DNA of 35,961 nt from assembly GCA_030374735.1 (NCBI GenBank), contig JASCIV010000163.1, forward strand, positions 1 through 35,961, read 5' to 3'. A program made the translations under genes and the position numbers. How positions within the stretch are numbered: position 1 is the stretch's first letter; the number at the start of each line of letters is the position of its first letter. Source of the DNA: Gracilaria caudata (Eukaryota > Rhodophyta > Florideophyceae > Gracilariales > Gracilariaceae). Of the stretch, positions 1 through 10,510 are shown in pieces. The notes beneath the pieces are model-generated. The model was not told the DNA's origin and made no database searches. It saw only the letters and a list, made by a program, of their open reading frames with translations.

Positions 1-520
1 CTACGGTTTGACTAGGTTTCAATTGCTGAACGTTGCGCAACAGAAAGCGGAAGAGTGAAGATTTGTTCAAAAACCAGGGCACCCCTCAGTACATGCATCA
101 CGGCGATGAAGATACGACGTGGCGCAGACGCCGAGCGGCGGTAATGCAATGCGCACGGAGGGGAGGGGAGCGTGCTGTCGAAAGTTTAGTGCCAACACAT
201 AACTCGATTACAACTCTCTAATTGATCCTGCCCTGCCCGCTGCTGAAAACTCTTCCTATCGATTCCATTCGCCATGGTCTTCATGAAAACATAAGATTCT
301 TGAGATGGGCGCAATACCCGCCGACACGGAGCTCGTCCACACTCGACACGCACGAAGTCGTGAAAGTGTCGGCATGAATCTGAGCCTTCCAATTGAATGC
401 TGTGCGGTCTGAGAGTCACGCTAACCACTACCAATCGCTGCGCTTTGAGATCACAGCGAACCTAAATCATTGAGGAGATTGAATTCCATTGCATTCAGTC
501 CGAGCTGACAATCGGGGGGG
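1..520. other. Unassigned upstream region
   Basis: I see no recognisable gene here. The two short open frames (33-221 plus, 186-434 minus) have no family motif and overlap each other. The stretch most simply represents intergenic DNA leading into the promoter of the small coiled-coil gene. Confidence 0.4.
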
Positions 521-526
521 GGGTAG

Positions 527-534
527 TATAAAAG
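527..534 (+). promoter_or_regulatory. TATA box
   Basis: A consensus TATAAAAG lies 92 bases upstream of the ATG at 626, directly after a run of G. If used, transcription would start about 25-35 bases downstream, giving a 5' leader of roughly 60-70 nt. It is the only well-formed TATA box I noticed close to a gene start in this window. Confidence 0.5.
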
Positions 535-625
535 GCAGCTTGCTCCGTCCGTTTGGCCCCCTCCAGTGTTCCGCTGCCCGCCTTGAATCATTTTTCCATC
601 TTGCTTGGTTGTTGTAATAAGCACA

Positions 626-1054
626 ATGATTGGTCTCATGATTAATCTCGGGTTGCTGGTCTTTGCGGGCATGACCTGCAACAGGGGAAGGACGCAGAAG
701 CTTCGCGTAAAGCAAGCAGAAAAAGAGGTGGAAGAGGTGGAAAACGAATTATCCGCGTTAACGCTGCAGTTTGAAGCTTTACAGCAGACGACTGAAAACA
801 GCTTTCGCGAAAAAGAGGAGGAATGGAGGAAAAGATTGCAAGAGGTGGAAGAAAAAGCAAAGACCAGGGAGCGCGTTCTGCGCGAAGAACTGGATGAAAA
901 AAGGAAGGAGATTGCGGCTGTTCAACAGCTCACCCCAGGAGCTATTAGAAAGCGGGTTAGGGAGCTCGAACATGAAAGAATGGGTCTCCGGAAGCAGGTT
1001 GCTGCTCGTGAGGCCCGGATTGCCGGGCTCCGTAGAGCTCTAGGTAAGAAATAA
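626..1054 (+). CDS. Small membrane-anchored coiled-coil protein, function unknown
   Basis: This 142-residue protein starts at the first ATG in the frame (the frame extends to a TTG at 605). Residues 1-16 (MIGLMINLGLLVFAGM) form one hydrophobic stretch that could be a signal anchor or short transmembrane segment. It is followed by basic residues. From about residue 30 to the end the protein is a highly charged Glu/Lys/Arg helix with heptad-like Leu/Val spacing, typical of a coiled coil. I recognise no family. A TATA box sits 92 bp upstream and a strong hairpin 75 bp downstream. The sequence before the stop (CTAG followed by GTAAGAA) also fits a splice donor, so the gene could continue into another exon and this C-terminus may not be final. 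Confidence 0.55.
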   Translation: MIGLMINLGLLVFAGMTCNRGRTQKLRVKQAEKEVEEVENELSALTLQFEALQQTTENSFREKEEEWRKRLQEVEEKAKTRERVLREELDEKRKEIAAVQQLTPGAIRKRVRELEHERMGLRKQVAAREARIAGLRRALGKK

Positions 1055-1129
1055 GTGGCTCAACATTAAGATAAAACAAAATTGTTGAACATACTCTCTT
1101 TCGCCATCTCTTTCATCGTCATGATCATC

Positions 1130-1188
1130 ATAGAGATATCGAAAGAAATGATCATCATCATCATCACCATCTCTTTCGATATCTCTAT
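1130..1188. repeat. 17-bp perfect inverted repeat with 25-nt loop
   Basis: The arms at 1130-1146 (ATAGAGATATCGAAAGA) and 1172-1188 are exact reverse complements. The loop is an ATC/ATG microsatellite. The hairpin lies 75 bp after the stop of the small coiled-coil gene. It could act in the 3' end of that transcript, or it could be a small foldback element. Confidence 0.7.
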
Positions 1189-2153
1189 CTATCTTTGTAG
1201 TACAGAAGTTTATACTCGTACATCATGATGATGATGTTTGTGCGACACAAATTGTGCGCTTTTCGTACACGCTTGCGCCATCCGTCCGTCGAAGATGGAC
1301 TAGACATCATATTTGACATGGGCATTCCCTTCGTGGTAAACACGTGTTTCTGATACAGTGGTTCTCGTCACGTGATTGATGTTAATGTAGAACTCTTGCG
1401 AGTTGCAATCCCAGAGGCGAAAGTCGATGAGCGGTCTGGAGGTCGACAGCTTCTACTAGGAAAGCTTGTTGTCGGATTTTTTTCGAGAAGCATCATATTC
1501 TGATCGCTAGGAACTCTGGGTTGGTCATCAACTTGGAGAGAGAGAGAGAGAAAACTACAGAAAACGGTCGAAGCGGCTCGAGAAAGTCGAAAACGCTGCG
1601 TAAAGCCGGGGAAGAAGATGGTGATGACTTTTTTTAGGGCGCAGCGGAAGGGCCTCGACGCTCATCAGGCCGTTGGAAGAAGGAGACGAAGCCCATTCTG
1701 TATTGTATCGGAAAAAAGGGCAGGGCGGTAATGAGGCAGGAGTAGAACACTGCGGGAGGAAAACTAAATGGTGCGCATCAGAATGGAACTGGAACGTCCG
1801 TTCAATGGCCTCACCGGATTTAGCTGATATACTATTGAGGATACACTCACTCATGACTGAGTGTGAAGGCGGGGTGTGAACCGGTTTACAAACGAAACTG
1901 CTCTGGCTGTGCATGAGCTCGTCAGCAAAACTGATTCAAATTGACGATCTCATTGACGGATAATAAGTGCCGATCATTCTTCACAACATCTGTCCACAAT
2001 GCGCTGCAACACGTTCTAGAAAGTGAGGGCTCAGAGCCTATGCTCACATGTTTCAACTTTAAACATGTCAACGTAAGCTTTTAGATCGTTCAAGACGCGG
2101 CAACAAGAATCGCATGGAAAAACGAGCATCAAAATCTATATTCGACCCGGGAT

Positions 2154-2221
2154 GTGGTTAAACTCGCACAGGCGGGGGACGCACCGATCGCCGCTACGGA
2201 CTCCGGAGGTGGTTAAACTCG
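2154..2221 (+). repeat. 13-bp direct repeat pair, 55 bp apart
   Basis: GTGGTTAAACTCG occurs at 2154-2166 and again at 2209-2221. Both copies are preceded by a CCGG-like word. No coding context was found, so this could be a paired protein-binding site or chance. Confidence 0.4.
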
Positions 2222-3381
2222 GCTGGCTGTTGATTTATTCGCCGGTCGTTGTCGCGGGTTTGAGTGGCAAATCGTAAAACGCTGCTCGGATCGATGCAAG
2301 CAAGCAGCAGGATGCCCACCATTAGGAGATTCTACCGCCGTTTCCCTGACTTTTCCCCGCATGGAGCCAAGGGTTTTCCAGGATATTTACCGAAGGTAAC
2401 GCTGTAGGATCGGAAAGCTGGACGTAGCTACAAGCTGATTTTTTCTTGTGTCATGTTAGCGCGTATTGAGTTGGGTTGCGTCTAAGATCAAGAGATCGGT
2501 CGGCGAGTTTGTCGCCCGTCTACGACGACCTGGGTGGTATGTCGCTAAAACAGACGCCTGGTTAGCTGCACGTAAGCAGCAGCCGAACACCGAAAAACGG
2601 TTCTGCCGCTGTTTTCTCTGTCTTTCCTTGCTCAGTGACTGACTGCCAACGGCGGCGGCTTTGTGCAGGATTTTCGCAGGGCTTTCTCGAAAGATTTGAT
2701 GACGCGCTTGTTCAGGACTGGAGAACGGTGTGAGAAGAGTGGCCGCTCTTTCGTCCCGTCTCAGCCTCTTGTACGGAAAACTGTGGTACTTGCAAATGGT
2801 CTTGTCGTGGTGTGGCACTCTACCGAGGAGCTCATAGAGTGGAGAGAGGCTTGTGAAGGATGGTAAGGAGGAGCTGAAAAGGGGATAAACGTCGGCAGCG
2901 AAATGCTTCATTAGAAGAGTGTACCTTGGAGGTTGTTGCGGGATACAAGCGATCCCCACGCGTTTTCGCTTTTGTGCTGTCAACGAGCTCGTGTGTGTCG
3001 ATGATCACTGCGATCGTCACCGATCGATCGCCTCCCCTTCATCTCCCCCCACGCTCGCCATACCAAACACGCCCACGGCGCACACTCGTATGCCACGTGG
3101 TGTGCGTCACACGCGTGTGCGACACATGTACGAGCGGTCCACGCGTAATCCGTGTGCCTCGTCACGCACGCTGCTCCACACCGAGCACACAACGCATGCA
3201 CCGTGCATTACACAAACAGTGCATTACACAGTGTGCACACACGCGGTGTGCACTGCGCGCGGGCAGCGCACACACACGCTGCGCGCTCGACCGCATGCGT
3301 TGGGGCGTGCTTCGGCAAACGCTACGCCTCGCCGACGCGTCTGATAGCGTCTGCGCCCGCCATCCGATCCGAGTGGCCAGC

Positions 3382-4527
3382 ATGTCGGCGTCGCCCACGC
3401 GCGGCGCGGGGCGATGCGGCATGTGCGGCGCGTGCGACGCCATGCCGCCGTGGGCGCCGGAGCGCATGCGTCTGCTGTCTCCCGCGCAGCAGAAGCAGCT
3501 GCTGGCGCGCATGGCAGAGCGGCAGCGGCTGTTTATTGAGCGGCGCGACGCGCGCATGGCGCGACAGCGCGCGGAGGAGGAGCGCGCAGAAGGGGAGCGC
3601 GCGTGTGACGCGGCGGCTGGTGAGGCGCATCGGGAACAAGAGGAGAGCGGCGCCGCGACGGCTGATGAAGCGCTGAGAGATACGGAGCAGCTGGAAAAAG
3701 AGGACAGCCGTGCCGCGATGGATGTTGCTGAGCCGCCGCCGCCGCAGCCGCTGCTGCAGCCGCGTGATACCGAAAGCGATACAGACTCGTTCCACACCGC
3801 CGAGGAGAACGACGACGAGGGCGACTATGACGGCGACGATGACGGCGACGGCGACGGCGACGGCAACGGCAACGGCAACGGGGACGGCGACGCAGCTCAA
3901 GCGCCGCCCACCAATTTCATCCAAAGCGTGGACTTTCAGCAACTCAACCTCGACACACCGCCGCCACCCCCATCCGTGGAGCACAATCTGTCGCACCTCA
4001 CCAGCGAGAATCTCGAAGACTCCGTGTCTTCGCGCCGTCGCACACGCGCCGCGCTCGCCGAGCACAAGCGGATGGCGGAGCCGTACGAGCTGCCGCCCGA
4101 CCTGCTGCCGCTGCGCTCCGAAATCTCGCTGCACTCCGCGCCGTCCACGGGGTCCGCGGCGTGCGCGGATTGCGAGCGATGGCGCGCAAGGGTGCAGGAG
4201 CTGGAGCTGAGGGTTGAGGCGCTGACGTCGGCGTTGACGGCAAGGGAGATGGAGAGCTCGGCGATGAGGGCGAGGGCGAGGGCGAACGCGAGTGGCGCGC
4301 GTGGCTTGCCGAAGACGGCCGCTCAACTTGCGGAGGAGTGCGAGAACTTGCGCTTCACCACGCAGTTTTTGGTACGTTTTACAAACGGGGCTGCTTTTTT
4401 TTTTGTTGTTGTCTGTTGTCTGACCGCTATGTTTTTTTCTTTCTTTGCTTGTGTGTGTGAACAGTTTCACAAACTGGAACGATACGAACGGGAGGAGGCG
4501 GAGGGGAAGCAACGCCAGTCGAAGTGA
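3382..4527 (+). CDS. Acidic/coiled-coil protein with N-terminal Cys motif, one intron
   Basis: Exons 3382-4371 and 4465-4527 encode 350 residues. The intron (4372-4464, 93 nt) has donor GTACGT, a CTGAC branch-point-like word near 4420, a T-rich tract and acceptor ACAG, and is phase 0. Residues 12-18 carry CGMCGAC, which could bind a metal. Residues about 36-110 are a charged helical region rich in Arg/Glu/Ala. Residues 150-170 are an acidic Gly/Asp/Asn repeat built from a GGCGAC hexamer (3829-3891). Residues 261-349 form two further coiled-coil segments, the last spanning the splice junction. I recognise no family. The frame is open upstream to 2926, but that part reads low-complexity CA-rich DNA, so I chose the ATG at 3382; ATG 3295 is an alternative. 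The ABC1 kinase gene follows 220 bp downstream on the same strand. Confidence 0.6.
   Translation: MSASPTRGAGRCGMCGACDAMPPWAPERMRLLSPAQQKQLLARMAERQRLFIERRDARMARQRAEEERAEGERACDAAAGEAHREQEESGAATADEALRDTEQLEKEDSRAAMDVAEPPPPQPLLQPRDTESDTDSFHTAEENDDEGDYDGDDDGDGDGDGNGNGNGDGDAAQAPPTNFIQSVDFQQLNLDTPPPPPSVEHNLSHLTSENLEDSVSSRRRTRAALAEHKRMAEPYELPPDLLPLRSEISLHSAPSTGSAACADCERWRARVQELELRVEALTSALTAREMESSAMRARARANASGARGLPKTAAQLAEECENLRFTTQFLVRFTNGAAFFFVVVCCLTAMFFSFFACVCEQFHKLERYEREEAEGKQRQSK
3829..3891 (+). repeat. GGCGAC/GGCAAC hexamer tandem repeat (coding)
   Basis: About ten imperfect hexamer units encode alternating Gly with Asp or Asn inside the coiled-coil protein. The phase never breaks, as expected for a coding minisatellite that can expand or contract without frameshift. 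Confidence 0.75.
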
Positions 4528-4747
4528 GCGCTGCGGGTGCGATGCGAAGGGTGTGAGCGATAGCGGAAGGAGCGCCTCGTCCACGTGTACCGGCGTTCAC
4601 TTCGCGTCACACGCACATTTTGATCCACACACGCGATGAACATCACGCCCAAAGCGCCATCCTCTTCCCGCCGTCAACGCAGTCGCCCCCTTGCTGCACA
4701 CGCATGTAGCGCATCGTTTCCGCCCCTCCCCCCCCCACCCCGAGACG

Positions 4748-6317
4748 ATGGCGTTCTTGTCCCCAAACGTGTGCGCCAAAACGCGTCGTGGCGGCGGCGC
4801 GCACACCGTGGGTATACCGCGCATGGCCTTTCTCAGCTCGCCGTTTGCGCAGCTGCAGCTCGTGGCCGAGCAGTCCAGCCGCTCGCTGCAGTTCTGGAGA
4901 CGCGCGCTCGCAATATGGATGTCATTCAAACTCACGCAGGCAAACGTGGCGCTGCAGAGCGCGTACAGGTCACCATCGTGGCCGCGAAGCGTGTGGCAGC
5001 GACAACATGAGAACGCGGGTCGAATGATGTTGGAGTTGTGCACCGACATGAAGGGCTTCTACGTGAAGGCAGGTCAGATCATTGCGCTACAGGCGTTTGT
5101 TCCAAAGATTATCAGAGATACGCTGCGCGTGCTGCAGGATAATATGCCCCCGATGGACGCGCGAACTGCGCGCGTCGTGATTGAACACGAACTGTACAAG
5201 CTCGGACTCAGCATGGATGTGTTCGAATCACTGGACGTGCACAGCGTGCTGGGCAGCGCGAGTATAGCGCAGGTGCATCGCGGGCGGCTGCGCAACGGAA
5301 ACGTTGACGTTGCAGTCAAGATTCAGTTCCCGAACATCGAACGGCTCATGATGGCCGACCTGGCCAATTTCCGCGTGCTCGGGCACATTTTGCAGCGCAC
5401 CGAGCTCAAGTTCGACCTGGTGCAACCGGTGCAAGAGCTCTCGCGACAGCTTGCGATGGAGTTCGATTTCAGGCATGAGGCAAGAAATATGGCCGAGATT
5501 CGATATGCGTTGCGCAAGCTGAAGCAGGTTTCCGTGCCTGAGGCTATTCCGGGACTGGTGTCTCGACGCTTGTTGGTGATGACCTTTTTGGACGGTATCC
5601 CGCTCACCAAGTTGGATGGCGCTTTGGAAAAGAGAGGTCGACGCACTGTGCGCCTTGTGGGACGCAGAATCATGAAGAACCTCACCGCTTGTTACGGCAA
5701 GATGATTCTAACGGATGGTTTCTTCCAAGCAGATTGTAAGTCACCCTCCCCTGTGCTGCTCCCGAGTTTTTGTCGTGCAAGTGTTTCTAACCATTTCGTG
5801 TGCGTGCGTGAATGAATGTGCAGGTCACCCGGGAAACATAATTGTGCGCAACGACAGGGTTGATATCGGATTGCTGGATTTCGGGCAAACAAAACGCTTC
5901 TCCAATGAGACAAGACTTGCGTTTGTGAAGCTGGTGGATGCAATGGCCAGAAAGGATACGCCAGGCGTGGCGGCAGGTCTAGAGGAACTCGGCATTCGCG
6001 TGGGTCACAAGCGAGGGCGAGAACAACGATTAGTTGCTGCAAAGCATGCGCTCACTCTGGAAGAGAAAATGGCGTACACCATGTTTGACACGGCTTCCGT
6101 GCCGGGTGTTAGTGATAACCCGTTTGGTGAGGGAAGTACCATGAAGGAAGGTTCCATTGATGACCTCCCTAGAGATTTGTTTTTCTTGTTGAGGACAATG
6201 CAAATCCTGAAGGGGCTGTGCCATGCAACGTTCAATTCTGACTTTTCTATGATCGCTTCGTGGGGTCAAATAGCCAGAACAGAGTTGAACAGACCTGGCT
6301 GGAGAATGTGGTTCTGA
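4748..6317 (+). CDS. ABC1/UbiB (ADCK-type) atypical kinase-like protein
   Basis: Exons 4748-5735 and 5824-6317 give 493 residues. The intron (5736-5823, 88 nt, GTAAGT...GCAG, phase 1) splits the Cys codon of the conserved DxHPGN motif, and the join restores it exactly. Family marks in order: KAGQ at about 107-110, the ABC1 hallmark; ASIAQVHRG at about 171, an Ala-rich loop replacing the usual Gly loop; VAVKIQFP with the ATP-binding Lys at 191; a Glu in the DFRHEARN helix; DGFFQADCHPGN at 323-334; and LLDFG with the metal-binding Asp at about 348. ABC1 proteins support coenzyme Q or plastid prenylquinone metabolism in mitochondria and plastids. Which member this is cannot be told from sequence alone. 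The N-terminal ~40 residues are basic and Ser/Ala-rich, compatible with organelle targeting. The start is the first ATG (the frame opens at a TTG at 4691). Confidence 0.9.
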
Positions 6318-8175
6318 ACTGCACGCGGAAAGGAAGGCGCAGAGCAACCAACACACACAAGTCGCACACGCTTTTTTTTTCGTGGTGAGGCGCGTCCAAG
6401 TGAACTGCTACTGTATATATTCTCGCTTAAACTACGAACCGTCCACCATAAGCTGCACAGGTTTTCAACTTGAGCATTCAGTTCGTCACGACCACCAGCC
6501 TATGCACTGCGCTTCAACAGCTCGTTCGACGTGCGACGCAACATGCCCTTTCCAAGTGCCAACAAGCGCTTGAGCAAGAACAACCAACCTGCTGGGCAAA
6601 AGATCGTTTGGGATTTACCCTTCCAACAGTTCTCAAGGTTTTAACCTTTTGAACCTCTATCCCTAATGTTATACACGAAGATTGTTTTCCCAGTACATGT
6701 GCAAACGTGCTATGATGCGCTGAGGTCAAGTGTATTGCACTGCTGACTTCGAGCACCTTCGACTCTGCTGCCGCTGTTATGATTGGTGTATGTGTTGGCA
6801 AACACGAGAAATGTCTCATGTTGAGACATTTCTCGTCAAAATGACCGACAGAGCCCAGACATAAATTAGATGAAGTGTTAACGAGTTATTACGCGACGTC
6901 TCCGAGACGCAGAACGCGTCTCATAGATTTTAACCATTGTGTTGTGACGAAGCCACGCGCACCAGGTTATGTCTGGAACGTGAAGAGTTTTGCTTCGAAA
7001 TCTTTCTTCGTTCTCACCAGGTCAAGATGCCAGCTCCTGATCGCCATCATCATGATGGAGCTTCGATGACCATTGAGCTTTCAGATCCTGCACCGAAGGT
7101 GACACCTGTGTGAGTCATTAGGACATGACGCCGGACCGCTGCCATTAAAGGTTCAGCCAGCTTCGCAAGGTTTTCAATATGACGTTTGTGCGCACCTCGT
7201 GATTCTTCCCACCAGCGTGGTATCCGACCCGGATGGAGCACAACTGATACTCGGTATACAACAGAGTCAAGGGAAACCAGCGACGTCGCTAACTATATAT
7301 CCATCACGGCGGGTAGCTGTCTTCATGTTGCTGGACAGCGGCGTTTGTAGCGTTTCCATCAGCCATGCCGATTGTTTCCCGTCAACTCCTGATCATAATT
7401 TTCTCCCTCCAATAGTCGGCACGCCACACATGATGTGAAGCAAAGCCAGCATTGAGTGCATGAGGCGAGGCCTTTGGAACGCGACAAAATCTGTCCCCGG
7501 CCTGAAGCACATGCAGCTGGGATGTGAAGCAATTAGGTTACCCTCGGCAAGATATCTTCCGTAGCTTCGCCACTCACTAAACTCAATAGAGATGACGTTG
7601 ACTCGTCCCGGTCAGGTCTCGTTGGAGAAGGGCTTACCGTTGTAATACGGATTCTACACGAATAGCGTAACACAATCGTGTTAATAGTAATAACTTTACA
7701 GAGAACGCTACTCTCTGGTGTCTCTTGTACATCCACAAAGCATAAGTAGCAAGTAAACCAATATGTACTTTGGTCAACGTCCATATCACGGACCTTGTCA
7801 CCGTTGACAAATGCCTCCCCTCTGGTTTACTTCTGCTCCGCAGCCAACCAGAACGTTTGGTTGGAAACGCAACATAGAAACGAGATAGTGTGTTGACAAA
7901 TCTTGTGTGAAAAATTTGGTCGTCCAAGTGTACAGGTGTAAACCCGGCGTACCTCGAGCTCCTGCACTTTCCCATTCCAATAACTCGATCAGTTACAAAG
8001 ATAGAACGCTACACGCATTGACTATGGTCATCTTCGACCAAGTTCGTCTCCATTGCTGTTCTTTTCTTGTCCTGGAGGCACGAGACCAAGGAAGCATACA
8101 AAAATAGCTATTGCTACCATTCGAAGAGCAGAGCATCGAAAGCTCTTAAACTTGTTCAATCCGCGTCGAGACATC
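6318..8175. other. Intergenic region between the ABC1 kinase and IspE
   Basis: About 1.86 kb without a defensible gene. It contains a perfect 15-bp hairpin at 6804-6836. A short plus-strand frame (7199-7438) includes MLLDSG, which resembles a retroviral-type protease centre, but nothing around it supports a retroelement. The 3' UTR of the kinase and the promoter of IspE must lie at its two ends. Confidence 0.5.
6804..6836. repeat. Perfect 15-bp hairpin with 3-nt loop
   Basis: ACGAGAAATGTCTCA (6804-6818) and its exact reverse complement (6822-6836) are separated by TGT. Such a tight stem with no A/T-rich bias is unlikely by chance. It lies about 490 bp after the ABC1 kinase stop. Confidence 0.75.
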
Positions 8176-9454
8176 ATGCATCCTTGCTTCGTCCCCGCCT
8201 TTTTCAACAAGCCTATTGTGCAGCGTCGGTACAAATCGGTTTCGAAACGATGTCACTTCGCCCCTATAATGACCGCATCAAAACCGCTTCCAGACGAAAA
8301 ATCGGTCGTATCGCCAGATGAATGGGACTTGAGATTGGGCAGCCCATCGAAAATAAACCTCTTCCTTCGTGTCGTGGCAAAGCGCGAAGACGGTAAGCTA
8401 TACGGCGTCACAAGCATAAAACTGCGCGAAGCTTCGACTATCGTCAACAACGAGCACAGCCCGTTTCTCTAACATGTGCATGTACATCACTAGGTTTCCA
8501 CGAGCTTGCCTCTCTGTTCCAGTCAATCAGTCTGAACGACACCTTATACTTCTCCGTCAAGAATGAAAAGGACTCCAACCCCGAACTAGACTCCTTGGAA
8601 TGTGACAAACCTGGAATCCCAACAGACTCATCCAACCTTATTCTACGTGCAATCAGCAAATTCCGCGAGAAGACCGGCATACACCAACATTTTCGCGTCC
8701 GTCTCGAAAAGCGCATCCCCCATGAAGCCGGTCTAGGAGGCGGTTCTGCGAACGCTGCAACCGCACTATGGGCCGTCAATCAGCTGTGCGGCAAACCGTG
8801 CACAACCGAGGAACTGGCGCAATTCGGCGCCGAATTCGGATCTGACATATCGTTTTTCCTGTCGGAGGGAACGGCTTATTGCACCGGTCGTGGCGAGATT
8901 ATGGAGATGATTCCGCGACTACCTCCTCAGTCGGTGTACATTGTGAAACCGGCCGAGGGATTGTCCACTGCTGAGGTGTTCAAGAACCTTGATATATCTG
9001 AATGCTCTGATAAGAATCCGCGAGATTTGTTGCGCAAAATGCAGAAAGGCGTGATCTTTGCGGACTTTGTGAATGACCTGGAGATTCCTAGTTTCCGACT
9101 CATGCCAAAGTTGAAGAAGCTGAAAGAAGACCTGTATAAAGCTGGCTTTAATGTAAGTTGCGCAGTTCAGTCGTTCCATAGATTACAGATTTCTTTGATC
9201 GCTGAGGAACAGGTGCTAACAGGGTTTGAATGGTGGCCCTTCTCTCGTTCCGTTTTTGCATCACGATACAGGTGGTATTGATGAGCGGTAGCGGCACCTC
9301 ATTTTTCTGCCTCGGACAGCCTTGGAGTGCAGACTTTATGGAAGTTTTCCCCGCCGAACACAATGTGCAAGTATTCAAGTGCTTCTTTCATGGAAGACGA
9401 TATTCAGATATGTGGTACTTTGAGCAGCCACCATTAACTCCAAAGAAATCTTAG
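8176..9454 (+). CDS. ispE: 4-diphosphocytidyl-2-C-methyl-D-erythritol kinase (IspE)
   Basis: Exons 8176-8392, 8494-9152 and 9272-9454 encode 352 residues. The introns (8393-8493, 101 nt, phase 1; 9153-9271, 119 nt, phase 0) have GTAAG donors, and CTAAC branch-like words lie at about 8469 and 9216. The enzyme phosphorylates CDP-methylerythritol in the plastid MEP pathway. Visible motifs are SPSKINLFL at 56-64, with the substrate-binding Lys (SPAKINL in most homologues, so Ala to Ser here), GFHELASLFQ across the first junction, the GHMP-kinase ATP loop IPHEAGLGGGSANAATAL at 147-164, and LMSGSGTSFF at 295-304 near the C-terminus. The first ~45 residues precede the catalytic domain and are basic and hydroxylated with an early Phe (MHPCF), as in plastid transit peptides of red algae and glaucophytes. 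I see no bipartite signal sequence. The 3' end converges on the ABHD11-like gene. Confidence 0.93.
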
Positions 9455-9521
9455 CTAAGGTGCGTCAAGTTCACAAGAGCTACACGATTGCTTGCATTCT
9501 TTTGAGCGTTGTGAGAGTACG

Positions 9522-10510
9522 TTATTTAAGAAAGTCGTTGACGGCGGCGCAAAACTGATCAGGCGTTTGAGATTGAAGCCAGTGGCCGGCATCAGATATA
9601 GTGACGAGCGTTGTGTTTGGAAACATTGAGGTAACAGTGCGCATGGCTTGAAACGGTACATACTTGCTTTGCCCGCCTCGAATAAGACAGGTGGGTCCTT
9701 CATAGCGACGTCCATGGTGTTGTGGGAAGGACATAATACTTGACATAGAAGCATAAATAGAATGCACGTTAGCCTTCCAGCGATACTTTGAGTCGGTGTC
9801 TTTCTCAGCAGCGAGATTGGTAAGGAGGAAGTTCCGCACGGCATCTGACGTGACGCCGTTTTCATGCAGTTGTTGATCTACCTGATCACGCGTTTGGACG
9901 GCCGAAAGATCGACGTTGATCATGGCGCGAGAGGCTAGCAGCGCGTCGGAAGGATCGCTGCTGGGGCGGTATTGAATGGGAGCAATGTCCACCACGACGA
10001 GTTGAGAGACTAGATGAGGATGAGAGAGAGCGAGATGCATGGCTAATTTGCCTCCCATGCTGTGGCCGATTACTGTGGCGCGCTCGATTTCGCGTTGGTG
10101 AAGAAACTGGACGAGGTCGGTGAGCATAGCGTCGTACGTCATGAGCTGCGGCAACGGCACATGCGGAGATCGCCCATGATTGCGAAGATCCAAGGCAATC
10201 TTCTGTCGATCAGGAACTGCATCACGCTCAGGTAACAGAGAGAAATAAACGTAAGTAAGCGGTGCGGAAGAGAAGAGGGTGGGCGTGTTCTGTGAGAGGT
10301 CTGCAACATACCAAAGTCGGGACGGTTGAGAAGGGAACGATATGTGGACTCGGACGCCAGCACGCCGTGCAGCACGACGACGGGCGGCGCGTCGAGCGGC
10401 GCGGACGGGGAACGAGGTGGTACAGTGACGGAGTGCAGAGCAACGGGGGCGGGGGCGAGAGAGCAGAGACGTCGCGCAGAGGATAGCAGCGCGGGGAGAC
10501 GGGCGCGCAT
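9522..10510 (-). CDS. ABHD11-like alpha/beta hydrolase
   Basis: On the minus strand, exon 1 runs 10510-10312 and exon 2 runs 10216-9522, giving 297 residues, the usual size for ABHD11/YbfF-type hydrolases. The intron (10311-10217, 95 nt) has donor GTATGT and acceptor GCAG, phase 1. The join links the LHG oxyanion strand (VVVLHGV, 44-50) to the LDLRNHGRSPH segment (75-85), diagnostic of this family. The nucleophile elbow is GHSMGG with Ser119. The C-terminal catalytic His is in DAGHWLQ (His278). The basic Ala/Arg/Leu-rich first ~20 residues could be a mitochondrial or plastid presequence. ABHD11 proteins are esterases/lipases, often mitochondrial. The true substrate is unknown. The frame of exon 2 stays open through the intron and upstream, which would give a false 422-residue reading lacking the HG motif. 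Confidence 0.88.

Larger units (their letters stand above)
1055..3381. other. Gene-poor region with microsatellites
   Basis: I find no gene with recognisable motifs. The region holds the 1130-1188 hairpin, a (GA)n tract at 1536-1551, a 13-bp direct repeat (GTGGTTAAACTCG at 2154-2166 and 2209-2221), and from about 3060 to 3300 a CA/TG- and GC-rich stretch with many CACAC/GTGTG words just upstream of the next gene. Minus-strand open frames at 1555-1914 and 2456-2983 lack any family signature. Confidence 0.4.

Noticed and set aside
1555..1914. 119-codon minus-strand open frame
   Set aside because: His/Ser/Pro-rich with no motif and no splice or neighbour support.
2456..2983. 175-codon minus-strand open frame
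   Set aside because: No recognisable motif and basic low-information composition. It starts without a clear promoter and overlaps the upstream region of the next plus gene.
3322..4584. 420-codon minus-strand open frame
   Set aside because: It is the antisense of the plus-strand coiled-coil gene. Its composition is low-complexity (Val/Ala and Arg runs opposite the hexamer repeat), and the plus strand has a well-formed intron.
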